DNA from: Acanthochromis polyacanthus
Lineage: Eukaryota; Chordata; Actinopteri; Pomacentridae
NCBI RefSeq assembly: GCF_021347895.1
Contig: NC_067113.1
Coordinates: 2,958,251-3,022,250, forward strand
Direction of reading: 5' to 3'
Length of the DNA stretch: 64,000 bases
The position numbers were made by a program, and so were the translations under genes. This document shows positions 1 to 10,907 of the stretch, one piece after another. Positions within the stretch are counted from its first letter, which is position 1, and each line of letters opens with the position of its first letter. The notes below the pieces were generated by a model. It was given only the letters and a program-made list of their open reading frames with translations, had not been told where the DNA came from and did not search any database.

Positions 1-260
1 TGTGTGGGATGGCTGGCAGATCAGGGAGTGACGAAGGCTGTCCGGTGAATGAGGTGGGGGGGTCCAGGAATCAAAAAGGCAATGGAAGGCCAAGGGCTGA
101 GGTGGGATTTCCAAGGCAAGACACAAGCTGGCGGGAGACGAGACTGGAAGGAGCAGAATGAGAGTTAGACAGGATCAAAATAACCAGGAGAGCTAGACGG
201 AACAAAGACTCAGACTAACTGGTGGTTGTCCATGGTCCGGCTTCAAGTAGTGAATGCAGT
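1..260 (-). repeat. possible LTR fragment
   Basis: This G/A-rich stretch (repeated ggaat, gactgg and agacaggat-like words) resembles in style the primer-side part of reverse-strand gypsy-type LTRs in fish, such as the better-preserved copy at 3530-4422. No terminal TG/CA or duplication can be seen because the window starts inside it. The assignment rests on general resemblance only. Confidence 0.25.
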
Positions 261-354
261 CTGCTTTTATGTCTGAGGAGTGGTGACTGGCTCGCTTGTC
301 TCAAAAGCCAAAGAGTTCTCTGAAGGCAGTTTAAACATCACCATTCTGACCAAA

Positions 355-430
355 CAGAACAAGAGAGTCTCTGAACATAAATATCTAGGCATCTATCTGA
401 ACCAAAAACTCACATTTCATTTCATATAGA
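355..430 (+). repeat. short LINE reverse-transcriptase scrap
   Basis: A short run translates to a peptide of the type EHKYLGIYLNQKLTF. This matches the conserved K-Y-L-G segment that follows the reverse-transcriptase core in L2/Rex/Jockey-like LINEs, and the same motif is in the better-preserved fragment at 1107. Nothing else of the element is visible here. Confidence 0.4.
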
Positions 431-1084
431 AAGATCAGTCTGCAAGTTACACCTGAAATTTGGATATTTTTACAGATACAGACAAACCTTTCCTATATTT
501 TGCAGAAAATTGGCTGTTGTAGATAATAGAAACACCTCATCTATAGAAACACCTCTTCTTCCACTTTGAAAGCTTTGGATTCAGTTTACTGCTCAGCCCA
601 CAGGTTCACTACTTGTGACAACTATTCAACCCATCACTGCTTATTGCATAAAAGTGTTGGCTGGTCACCTCTAAAAAAAAACACAAGATAGGCATTGATT
701 TCTGTTTAACTATAAAACATTGATTAGCAAAATGCCATAATACATCACTCCCATGTTAAATTCATCCCACAATCACTGTTCAACTCACTCAAGCAGTTGA
801 ATGACACTTGAAGTTCCATGTAAGTAAACATACACAGGTGGTGAAAATGCTTTTAGCTTTTCAGCTGCGCATTGTTGAAACATCTTGGAGAGAACATTAT
901 ATCTTGTTGCAGCCATAGCTGTTGAACAGTTCAAATCCATGATCATTCAGCATATTACTTTTGAATGTGACTGTTTTTAGCTGTGCTCCTTTCTTTGTTG
1001 TCTTGTTTATTGTCATCTTTTTATCCTGTTGACTGTACTCTTGATATAATTGTAAATGAGGGCTTGACTTCAGTGATTCAGGAG

Positions 1085-1920
1085 GGGGACACCTCAGTCT
1101 GCACTGGTGAACATCCAGGGTATGGACATTAAGAAGGTGGATTCATCCAAATACCTGGGTGTTCACCTCAACAATAAACTGGACTGGTCACACAACACAG
1201 AGGTCCTGTACAAGAAGGGCCAAAGTCGTCTCCACCTGTTGATGAGACTGAGGTCCTTTGGAGTGTGCAGGACTCTGCTGCAGACATTTTATGACTCTGT
1301 GGTAGCGTCTGCTATCTTCTATGCAGTGGTCTGCTGAATAGCGGGGTGCACTGAAAGGGACAGAAAGAGACTGAACAGACTGGTGAGGAGGGCCAGTTCT
1401 GTCCTGGACTGTTCCCTGGACTCCATAGAGGAGGTGGGTGAGAGGAGGATGTTGGCAAAGCTCACATCCATCAGGGACAACCCCTCTCACCCACTGTATG
1501 ACACTGTGGAGTCTCAAAGTAGCTTTTTCAGCAGCAGACTGAGACACCCACCCTGCAAGAAGAAGCGCTATCGCAGGTCATTCATTCCATCTGCTATAAG
1601 ACTTTATAACATCAGCATCACTGGCTGATGTTAACATAAACTGGACTCATATCACTCCAAACCATAATAATTTGCACAGACATTCTTGCACTGCTTTGCA
1701 CTTTTTAAACTCTTTTTTTCAAGCAACTTTATATTGTATTGATTTACAGTGTGTCAATACTGTAGTATTTCATCCTCACTTCTCAACCCTGTACATATTG
1801 TAAATATTATTACTACAGTTTTTATTTTATTATCATTATTTTTTGATTCTATGTTTATTGCTGCTGTAACAATGTGAATTTCCCCTTGTATGGGGAGAAA
1901 TAAAGGACTTATCTTATTCC
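1085..1920 (+). pseudogene. non-LTR retrotransposon, 3' end of reverse transcriptase ORF
   Basis: Two open stretches in the same frame (1107-1337 and 1383-1628) are separated by one TGA at 1335-1337, where relatives have a tryptophan codon. They encode the C-terminal end of a fish LINE polyprotein: SKYLGVHLNNKLDW, then FYDSVVASAIFYAVVC, and at the end RRSFIPSAIRLYN. An AT-rich 3' UTR follows, ending in the LINE-typical words aatttccccttgtatgggg and aataaagg near 1913. The 5' part with endonuclease and the catalytic YxDD is absent, so this is a 5'-truncated dead copy. The clade is L2/Rex1/Jockey-like; I cannot decide which. A related LINE lies at 45.95-48.1 kb. Confidence 0.8.
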
Positions 1921-2964
1921 TCCAGATTTAAATAAAGGTTGAATGAATATTGTTAAGATTCCTGTTTGCTTAGCTAATCAGGTATCCTTTGATGAAACTC
2001 AGTGATGAAATGTGTACCTTCCTGACAAGCCTATTTGACTGAAAACAGCTACTCATGTTTCTCTCAGCTGTGTTGTCAAAATAATAAGAATGGTTCAAGT
2101 CCCACAAAGGGACCCAGGTTGATTAGAAGTTATTACCTCTTGAACCATTTGAGGAACCAGTTTAGTTAGGTCCACAGCCCATTTTATGGTCTATACTTGA
2201 GTGTAATGAGCTCAGTGGATCAGAATACATGGAGAGCAGTTCTACAGTGTTCATTGTTTAAACATATTATGCAGCACAGCTGTAATGGTTTTGTGCTCGT
2301 TAGAGGCCTGAACCACTTCACATTTACATTTCAGGCAATCAGTTGACTCTTATCCTGAACATTGAGAGTAACACAGAATAAGCCTCAAACTGTAGCTCTC
2401 ACTTGGGACTGTCAGCACATTTGTGATCCAAAGTACATAAAATAGCACATGCAGTAAATCCCTTCACTTGTTACTGCCGACATTTTCTGCAGATATTTAG
2501 TACGTATACTCAGGATTACCACAAAACCAAGAAGAGTTCTAGCAAGATGTAGCTTTATAAGGTGATAAAGCCACCATCTGTAATTTTACTTCAAATACTG
2601 TATCAAATGGCTGTGTTATACTTCTTTTGCTTGTCCTACTTACATCACTGCTTTTTCCTGTTGTAGTCTTATCTATATTATACTTTTTGCTGCTGCCCCC
2701 TAGGGCATCATTAAACTCTCAGCACTTTCACCAAATCATATCTCAAAGAGAACAATGTGACAGACTTTATACATTTGGCTACACATATTCAGATACCGCC
2801 AGGATTTCCTGAAATTAGTGCAAACATCTGTGATAGTCATTAACATTAATCTCAGGTCATATCTTACAACTTTGGTACATGTTGTGAAAGCAGTGTAAGA
2901 GGATGCTTAAACCTCCTCAACCTACTTGCGTTCGACCTGCAGTAATAGCCCACCTGTCCCCAAA
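1921..2964. other. no gene recognised
   Basis: AT-rich sequence with no open frame showing family motifs and no clear repeat ends. The 61-codon frame at 2627-2812 has no features of a real protein. Confidence 0.5.
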
Positions 2965-3203
2965 GGCGGCATGGCTCAGTGGGTAGAGTAGCCGTCTTGT
3001 AACTGGAAGGTTGCTGGTTCAATCCTTGGCCTGTCGAGCTCATGTTGAGGTGTCCCTGAGCAAGACACCGAATCCCTATTTGCTCCTGGTGGGTCGTGGT
3101 TAGCGCCTTGCATGGCAGCTTCCACCATGTGTGTGTGAATGTGATGTATCATGTAAAGCGCTTTGGATAAAAGCGCTATATAAATACAACCATTTACCAT
3201 TTT
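2965..3203 (+). repeat. tRNA-derived SINE
   Basis: The head begins GGCGGCATGGCTCAG. It carries a polymerase III A box (TGGCTCAGTGG, 2971-2981) and a B box (GGTTCAATCC, near 3017-3026) at tRNA-like spacing. The tail ends in aaagcgctttggataaaagcgctatataaatac, given here only as the recognisable word type aagcgctatataaatac, common at the ends of fish SINEs. No good target-site duplication is seen. It is a retroposed SINE, not a functional tRNA: there is no cloverleaf beyond the head. Confidence 0.75.
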
Positions 3204-3529
3204 AAAGGATCACATCATTACTTTGGAGGGTTAAAATTTGCACTGTGTTGTGACTTAACCTGCCCACTAAGGGCCAGTGATGATTGAGCAGCTTTGTCAA
3301 ACAAATCTGGAAGTCTTCAAAAAGTTCTCAAGAAAGAGTCTTCAAGCAGTCTTCAGAGTCTGATGCGAATGGTGTTTATGCAATACAGAAGCTGTAAGAG
3401 CAAACAGCTCAAAGCATTACATCGTCTTATATACCTATGCAAATTTCTCCTAAACAGTCCTCTTATGTTCTGAAAAGCCACAACCCATCATCCTAAGACC
3501 CAGTCAGGATGTATATGATGTAATCATAT

Positions 3530-4422
3530 TGTTAAGATTTCTGAGGCTCAGGTGCAGGAAAGAGACGAGCAGATGCAGTAACAATAGTTTATTCACAAGA
3601 AGATTTATTTACAAAATTACAAATCCCAACGGAAGTACTAACCTGGAAGTTGAATCGGGATTCTAAGGTAACAACGGCTTGAAATACTACAGTGCACTTA
3701 ATGGCTGGCAGATTAACCAAGAGATTCAAAAGAGAACTACAGTACTGACTCACGGCAGATATATCCTGGGCAGGAAAGGGGAAACTAGGATTAACAAACA
3801 AATACAATACATAGAATGCAAATCACTGTAATCTGAACTAAAATGTAACGACAGCAAGAATACAATTATGACAACAAAAACAAAAACAAAAAGAACAACT
3901 ACGCTCACAGGGTATTTAAATAGTAACCCAAATATAGGAACCAAAGTAAGAGTGAGGTTACCAAACAGAGGAACATCTAAGCTCACAATAATACTCCAAA
4001 AACACAAGACTAGGAATCAAACAATGCTACGAAGCTTCTATGAAACATATGCTCACAAGAAAATCAGAACCCCGATACTAGAACCAGAAACTGGCGTAAA
4101 AGAAGCACTATGAACTAAAGGTGTACTAAACGCTAACAAACCTATGAGAAACAATTGACAAGAGCTAAACCCTACTCTGAGACTGCTCGGAATCTGACTG
4201 AGGTGACAACGAAGAGAACTAGAGAACGGAGAAGCTGCGAACTCGACGAGGGAAGCGAACTGCTTGGCATGAGTCTGCAGGCCACAACGGCAGGTGAAGG
4301 CAGTAGGGGGGAGTTCGATTGGAAATGGTGGAGGGCTGTCAGAGATGATGGAGGGGGGTCTCAGTGCCAAGCATTCTTAAAAAGGAAACAGACAAAAAAG
4401 GGATGGAGGGGCAGGCCTGACA
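3530..4422 (-). repeat. reverse-strand LTR (probably solo), gypsy-like
   Basis: Read on the minus strand the block starts TGTCAGGCCTGCCCC and ends CTCAGAAATCTTAACA, the TG...CA ends of an LTR. A polyadenylation signal AATAAA lies 60 bases inside the 3' end (plus-strand TTTATT at 3588-3593). It is followed by a C/T-rich word (ctcgtctctttcctgcacc) typical of the U5 part of fish gypsy-like LTRs. No primer-binding site follows on the inner side and no second LTR or gag-pol is found, so it is a solo or isolated LTR. I found no matching 4-5 bp duplication at the ends. Confidence 0.6.
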
Positions 4423-5997
4423 CTTAGCAAACATTTGATCATTTCCGCTTTTTTAAAATTTCTGCTAGGACAGCATTATTTCTGCTTTGTTTAGCGTGAC
4501 CTTGGTTTCAATTCATGAGTGTGAGTATATGGCCTTATATGGCCGTTGCCACTGAATTGCCGCTTTCCACATAATTGTTATGTATTATGCATAAATTCAG
4601 TTGACACGTTTGGTTTTCCTGTCTTATCATTGTTTGTACTAGAATCTGATTTATTCATCCTATTCATCTAAATTTATCATTTGTTCATTCTTAAAAAACC
4701 ACAACAACTGTAAAGAAATCACATCCATGGTATTTAATTATCCTGTAGAGTTAGTAAATATAATTGTCTCTTTCCTGCTCTGTATTAGATTTGGAGGACT
4801 TTACTGGACACAGTGTTGTATTTGTTAGCTAATTCTTATCCTAAAAAAACTTTCACCTCTAAGGCTGAAACTATAGACATGTGGTGCAAAACACAGAAGA
4901 AAACAGTCTAATACCACATTTATGCTTTTCTCACTTTGAGAACTTAAATAGTTCTGTACTGCCATTAGAGACTACAGTGTCATATATTTCTATGGGTCAA
5001 CCAACCCATTTGCTAAGGCCAATTAGATGACTAGCTTTTTCTATCTATCTTTCATAGGAGACATTCCAACTTTAGAAACAAGGTAAGAAGCTAGAAATGA
5101 GAATTCTGTCTAAAATCAGGGATACGGCATTAAAAAAGACCTAGAAGCCTGCCAGAAGCAGCAGCTTCAACCTATTGCATGGTCAATTGGATAAATATGA
5201 CAAGATACTTTGAAAGTATCTTTAGAAATCTCATCTAACCTCATCTCATTCATCCTGGATGTTTAGGAAAATGTAACAAGCTTACATTACACCAACATAA
5301 GGCAAATATTGAGGTTAACTTCAGATAGCAGTTTTTTGTTTGTTTGTTTTTTTCCATCTGAGGCATTTTAGTCTCCCTGTGATCCCCCTTTGGCCCCTAA
5401 CAAAGTGTTTGACAACCACAGCAGGTTCAGCTCGGTAGTTCTTAGCAGTCAGAGGAATAACTGTGTGCCTAGTAGGGTGTGTGATGTTGTCAGCTTCTGA
5501 AGCCTGTATTCACACAGTGAGGCTCATTGAGACACAGAAACAGTGTGGGAATGTGTATATCTGTCAATGTGCTTTGTGTTAGTTTTGCTCTACTGAGCAC
5601 CGCTCTAGTTTCACACAAGTCTGTCATTCTCCGTCTCAGTCATCTACCGTCTTCTGTTTCCCCATAGTGTCTCTCTGTTTTGGTCATAGACACTGTTGTT
5701 TTTCTACATCACTGTTCCTGTCTCATACTCTTTCCTTACTTTTTTCCTGAACTAAAAGCTGCACGTCAGGTCATGCTGTACAAGCCAGGTCAGCTGTCCT
5801 TGCTGTTGAGGAAAACAGTCCCAGTTGGTGACAGCTGAATTTAAAATGTGTTGGTTATTTCAGGCCGTGAACCTTATATGACCCTAAAGTGGAAACACCT
5901 GTCCTAGCAAGTGTTTTATCAACTATTGCATTTTCAATCAAATGCTTTTTCATCTGTTTTATCAGATTTCCTGGAGGCTACAAAGTTGAACTGTCCA
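4423..5997. other. no gene recognised
   Basis: AT-rich intergenic sequence. I see no splice-competent frames, no inverted repeat ends and only short homopolymer or TTTG runs (near 5333-5353). Confidence 0.5.
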
Positions 5998-6217
5998 TTT
6001 CTTAGCCTATCCCAGCTGACTTAGGGCAAAGGCAAGGAACACCCTGGACTGGTCTCCAGTGGCTACATATACAGAGAAACGATCGATCTCACATTCACAC
6101 CTATGGACAGTTTAGAATTACCAATTAACCTTAGCATGTTTTTAGACTGTGGGAGAAAGCTGGATAAAACCTACGCATACACAGGGGAAACATGCAAACT
6201 CCATGCAGAATAGAATA
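5998..6217 (-). repeat. SINE body and tail fragment
   Basis: On the minus strand this reads as the body of the SINE family seen complete at 9605-9957: TTTGCATG, the ACAGTCTAAAAACATG word, the acc-aattaacc segment and a tail with GGGATAGG-like words. The tRNA-like head is missing and divergence is high. Confidence 0.65.
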
Positions 6218-6700
6218 GAATGTTTTGTCATTATACACACACAGTGTATAACAAAAGTAATGACAACGTCTTGTGGTGTATATTGCACTGACAATTGGGG
6301 AAAAAAAATGATGACAGCTGTAATATGTTCAGTACTTGTATTACACTTGGGTGAAACATGGTGGTGAATCTGGAGGTGCAGGCCTGGATAGATCTGTATC
6401 TCTGTATCTGTAGAAAGGTCCCCGGCTCTCTCCAGAGAGCAGCAGGGGTCCATGCCTTCTATCCAGAAGGTGGCTCGAGGAGCTGCAGCTGCGTTGGTCC
6501 TCCAGCTGCTTCTCATCATCCCTCGTCAGCACTGTCACACATATTCCTCTAACATTTTCACAATAGAAATCACAATAACACAGTAAAACATAAAAAAAGA
6601 AATATAGCATACATGCTAAACGTAACATGACATCATGTTTTTGTTCTTTTTGGGGGAAATAAAACGGACAGTCCGTGTTTCCTTCAGGCATCTTTCTTTT
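6218..6700. repeat. unclassified dispersed repeat
   Basis: This begins with an aatagaatagaatg run followed by ttttgtcattatac and tgtataac words. These are reminiscent of the 3' ends of fish LINEs on the opposite strand. Several overlapping frames exist on both strands but none carries a family motif. Identity uncertain. Confidence 0.3.
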
Positions 6701-6912
6701 TTGTTGTAATGTTCATGAAAACTGGAATTTAGCTTATTTTAATCTATAAAAGTTACCCAGTTGTGTTTTTGACTACTAGCAGTGGAATTACTTTTTTTAA
6801 AAATAGAACAAATGTGTAATTGTTTTGTTAGCATCTTGTTCACCCATATGAGGACATACATGCATGATATGTTATACAGTCCTACAATGATTTCACATTA
6901 GTTTGTTGATTG

Positions 6913-8821
6913 ATGTCCGATGAACACAGGCAATGTGCCAACCAATATACAGAGGAGGAGCAAAGTTCAAGTGACTCAACTATTATTTTCGATAGCTCCT
7001 CAGAAGGATGTAGCACATCAGCCTCAGGCAGCAAAAAAAGAGGTAAGAACCAACTACTTTGTATAATGTTTCGTATCTTCACAGACACAAGTAGGTCTTG
7101 ATTGTTTTTATTTCAGAAAGTTTGATGTCATTAAACTTAAAAACCACATACAAAGAAAAATGTCTTATTTTTCGTGGTGCAGAAACTGACAGTCCAGACA
7201 CTGACAACCAAGCAACCATGGCCCCCTGTAGTTCCCCACAGGCTTTCTGTAAGTTTTGGAAATGTATTCAAATCAACAATTGAACGTTTTGGAGGTCTGC
7301 AGTGGCCTTGCAGTTGAATATGATTCTGCTGAAGAAATCTAATATTGTTTATTTAATATATTTTTTGTGTCTTTCAGCTACCAAGCCTTCAGATGTCAGT
7401 TCTCCATCCAGTGACGGACCAGGAACCATAGTCAAGCACAACAAGACCCTACAGACTTTGTATAAGAAAAAAACGCCAAACCATGAGTCCGTCTCTCAGC
7501 TCCTGGACTTGGAATTTCCAGCCAGACAAGCATTCGCTGATTCTTTTTGTGAGGAGAACAGACCTGAGAAGATTCTGGAGGCAAACCCTTGTTTTAAGGA
7601 CAATGGACATGTAAGTTTTATTAACAAGGCATAAACCAAATAGAGGTACCAAACAGAACAATATTTTATATTTTCAGCTGACACAGTGATACAGTTTACT
7701 GCCTGGTGAATTGGATATTTCAAAGGTGATGGAGGAGCTTCGGCGCATCTTGGATAAGGATAATAGCCATTACATTGACCAAGTGAAGGGAAGATGGCAT
7801 GACTTCTGCCAGAAAGTGCATTTTTTTCGTCTGTGGAAAAAGATGGTGAAATCCCCAATGGGAATGGACAAAGGTAAGCACAGACAATTTCATGTGTCAA
7901 GGACATTGTGGATGTGATAAAATGTTCATTACAATTTCCTGTGGTATTGTATTGTCTCTGTTTTATCCACAGAGATGTCATTTCAAGCTCATGTTGTATT
8001 TTTTAAGCATCATTTGTTGTGGAGTTTTACTCTGATCTGATCTGATACTCTGATTTTACATTTAGTCTTATTTTAACTATAATGAATATTTTCCCAAACA
8101 GCTGAACAAGCTGTCAAGATCCTGGGTGTGCTACCATCATTGTTCCCCTCTGCATCAGCTCCACCGAAGAAACTTGGAGATGCAAGTAAAGCTCTTGTGC
8201 ATGTTCTTGAGGTGAGCTGTGCTAAAAAATGTTCCATATTAATTCTGACTGACTAAAGCAACAAAAGCTGCAGTATTGAATAATAAAAGGAATCTTTTTT
8301 TTTTCACCTTTTGGTATGAGCAATTTTGTACACCAAACACAAATGCATTTTCATATTCTCCAATTGTATTGATATTTTATATCAAAATTTTCTGTATTTT
8401 AGGAGGCTTATCACCTATGTAAAAGGAAATGGATCAAAATAACCAAATTTCTCTTTTAATTTGAGTTGCATCATTTTAATGAAATGATTCATGTTTTATA
8501 ACTTGAAAGGAAAAAGAAGACCCCAATGCCTACTTGAGGAAATGCCCTCCCTCCTGTCCATTCCTGATTGTGAGCCCATACAACTGCCTCCTGGCTGTGG
8601 GAGATGTGCCGGTCACTACGTTCCCAAAAGACAAGGTCACAGAGAGTGCTTTATACCTCACAACCTACTATTATGCTCTACACCTGACATACCCCAAGTG
8701 CATTGCTACACTGCTTTCAATCATACAAACTGAGGTTCTTTGTGACGCAATCCATGACAAAGACCTCACACCATCTTACAAAATGAGCCTGGCTGATTGG
8801 AAAGCTTTTATTGGCAAATAG
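6913..8821 (+). CDS. six-exon gene, 332-residue protein of unknown function
   Basis: Exons 6913-7042, 7183-7248, 7378-7610, 7726-7873, 8102-8211 and 8510-8821 join in phase with GT/AG borders. The split codons at the three phase-1 junctions resolve cleanly (g|aa, t|ct, g|ct), and no stop occurs before TAG at 8819-8821. The total is 999 bases. The N-terminal 65 residues or so are Ser/Asp/Glu-rich with a KKR cluster, so probably disordered. The rest is globular, with segments such as FPARQAFADSFCEEN, HVMEELRRILDKDN, RWHDFCQKVHFFRLWKKM, KILGVLPSLFPS and a C-terminal TYYYALHLTYPKC. The ATG at 6913 follows an in-frame TGA, but a splice acceptor inside the first exon (AG at 6928-6929) is an alternative. 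The exon 4 and exon 6 acceptors have weak pyrimidine tracts. From memory it recalls an uncharacterised multi-copy fish family sometimes labelled SAMD3-like; no SAM domain is present. Whether it is a host gene or a gene carried by a mobile element is open. Confidence 0.75.
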
Positions 8822-9595
8822 AGCGGATGTTTAGATTTTGCCTGATCTCATCAGACTACTGCAATCCATAATTGCTAGTTGTTAAGTTTTTTTTAGTGTA
8901 AACTCATAATATTAAGGAACATTGGCCAGGTGTTTAGGCCCTTTCTGTTAGTCACAAATCTACAGAAAATTCACAATTTTACATGTAGTTCTACCATGAC
9001 ATTTTCTATTTTTCTGTTTTGTTTGTTTCAGTAAGTACACTGTGAAACCAAAAATTAAGTGCAAAAATGACTATTGTGTATAAAATTCACTGAAAGTATG
9101 ATGTTGCCCTGTTTTTCTGAATTTATGCTTGATCAACCAATATCTTGATCTAAAATCAAACTGGACGAAACTAAACTTTGGCATGGACAAAGAACTGTTT
9201 TTGGGTGGTCATTATTCCATGATGGTGAAAAAACAGCTTTTGTAAAAAGTCCTAATTTTGAGAAAATTGTGATTTAGAAACACAGGTCATATTTCTACTT
9301 TTCAAAAAATGTAAGGCAAAATCCTGTGCAGAGAAGTCCTGTGAATTTTTTTTATTTTGAAAAAAAGTTTAACAATGTCTTATTAAAAGAACAGCTGTTT
9401 TATTTTTACAAATGAATGCACCTTGTTAAACATACGTTTCTTAATTGATGTAAGTTGTCAAGTTTGCTAATGCATTGCATACAAATAAATTGTTGATTTC
9501 AATACTAGATTTGTTTACATGGTGTAGAGTTATTTATAAATGAGGGACTAAGAACCATGGTCATATTTGCAACAAATGTATTTTCAACCAACTGT
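8822..9595. other. 3' flank of the six-exon gene, no gene
   Basis: AT-rich. It may include the 3' UTR of the gene ending at 8821: AATAAA-like words lie near 9484. No repeat ends are recognised before the SINE duplication at 9596. Confidence 0.35.
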
Positions 9596-9604
9596 ATGTG
9601 GACA

Positions 9605-9957
9605 GGGCTGCACAGCGGTATAGTGGTTAGCACTTTGCCTTGCAGCAAGAAGAACCCCGGTTCAAATCCCGGGGTGGGCCTGGGATCTTTCTGCATGGAG
9701 TTTGCATGTTCTCCCTGTACATGCGTGGGTTTTCTTCGGGTACTCTGGCTTCCTCCCACAGTCCAAAAATATGCTGAGGTTAATTGATTACTCTAAATTG
9801 CCTGTAGGTGTGAATGCGAGTGTGATTGTTTGTCTGTATATGTAGCCCTGTGACAGACTGGCGACCTGTCCAGGGTGTCCCCTGCCTTCGCCCGAGTCAG
9901 CTGGGATAGGCTCTAGCACCCCCACGACCCTAATGAGGATAAAGCGGTGTATAGAGG
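9605..9957 (+). repeat. full-length tRNA-derived SINE with 9-bp target duplication
   Basis: The element is flanked by identical copies of ATGTGGACA at 9596-9604 and 9958-9966, a perfect target-site duplication. The head has an A-box-like word (tagtggttagcac) and a B box GGTTCAAATCC at 9660-9670. The body includes TTTGCATGTTCTCCC and CCTCCCACAGTCC, and the tail has GGCGACCTGTCCAGGGTG followed by GGATAAAGCGG. Other fragments of the same family are at 5998-6217 (reverse) and 40435-40552. Confidence 0.88.
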
Positions 9958-9966
9958 ATGTGGACA

Positions 9967-10645
9967 AATATCTTAAAATGCTTAAATCACATGTTTTAAT
10001 CTTGTTTCAAGGACAAAGTGGTCTTAAATCTAGCCATGTCACTGTTATACAACCTAAAATAAGTAAATTTTGTACTCGACCTGAATGTTTAAAAAGCAAA
10101 TGTCTACTTTTGAGTTAAAAACACCTGCTTTTGGGCATAGCTGGCTTACCCTACAACACAACACCTCCAAATGCTGTCAAAACATGACTAGATTTGAGGA
10201 TTGTGAGAAGACATATCTCAAAATGCTTAAATTAATGTTTGTAATCTTATTTCAAGTACAAGATGGTCTTAAATCTAGCGACGGTCTGCTATAATACAAC
10301 TCAAAATAAGTTTAATACATTTCAAGTTAGGAGGTTACATGACAGCAAAAATCTATTTTTGAGTAAAAAAGCTACTATTTTTTTTAGCATGTGTGGCTCA
10401 TTTTAAGACACCTAAGCTTGACAATTCTGGTAAAATATATCTTAAAATAAGTTTTCCAAGCTAATTTTAAGATCTCAATGTTCTAAATATCACATCTTAT
10501 TTCAAGAAATCTTACCAACACATTTTTCACTTGTTCTATTGGCAGAGTTTTTCACTTATTTCAAGGTAAAAATTCCTTGAAATAAGTTTTGTTCTTGTTT
10601 TGAGAGTGGCATTTTTCCAGTGTTCTTTCTTTCTTTCTTTCTTTT
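9967..10645. repeat. repeat with two diverged tandem modules
   Basis: Words such as aaaatgcttaaat, tggtcttaaatctagc and aaaataagt recur in the same order at about 9965-10064 and 10209-10308, an offset of about 243 bases. A segment with cttatttcaag repeats and an end-like word tttttccagtgttc follows, then a (CTTT)n run near 10624-10643. It looks like an old non-autonomous element with an internal duplication into which the SINE at 9605 inserted, but I cannot define its ends. Confidence 0.4.
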
Positions 10646-10907
10646 TACTCGGGGTCCATTAAAGTAGTTTTAATGACATACAAAAATCTAAACAAACGCA
10701 AACTATAGAGTATCTTGAAATTCCCCAAGACTTCTCTTAAAATGTACTTTAAAAAAGAAAAAAATATATAGCTGCTATATTTAAAATAGACTGAAAATTG
10801 TGACTGCTGAAGTTTTATTTTTTATAGCTGCATAATCCCTCTTTCACCATTGAGTGTGGATGAAATCTTGACACTGTGCTGATGTCAGAGACCTGTGAAG
10901 CGTTAAT
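10646..10907. other. no gene recognised
   Basis: AT-rich sequence between two repeats with no supported feature. Confidence 0.45.

Noticed and set aside
2965..3036. Possible tRNA gene from A and B boxes
   Set aside because: No acceptor-stem pairing or anticodon arm, and the sequence continues into a SINE body; the same holds for 9605-9675.
4053..4427. Frames on both strands in the LTR block
   Set aside because: They overlap the LTR on both strands and carry no gag or other motif; LTRs are normally non-coding.
7496..7981. 161-codon reverse-strand frame inside the six-exon gene
   Set aside because: It runs through plus-strand introns and exons with consistent splice sites and has no motifs of its own.
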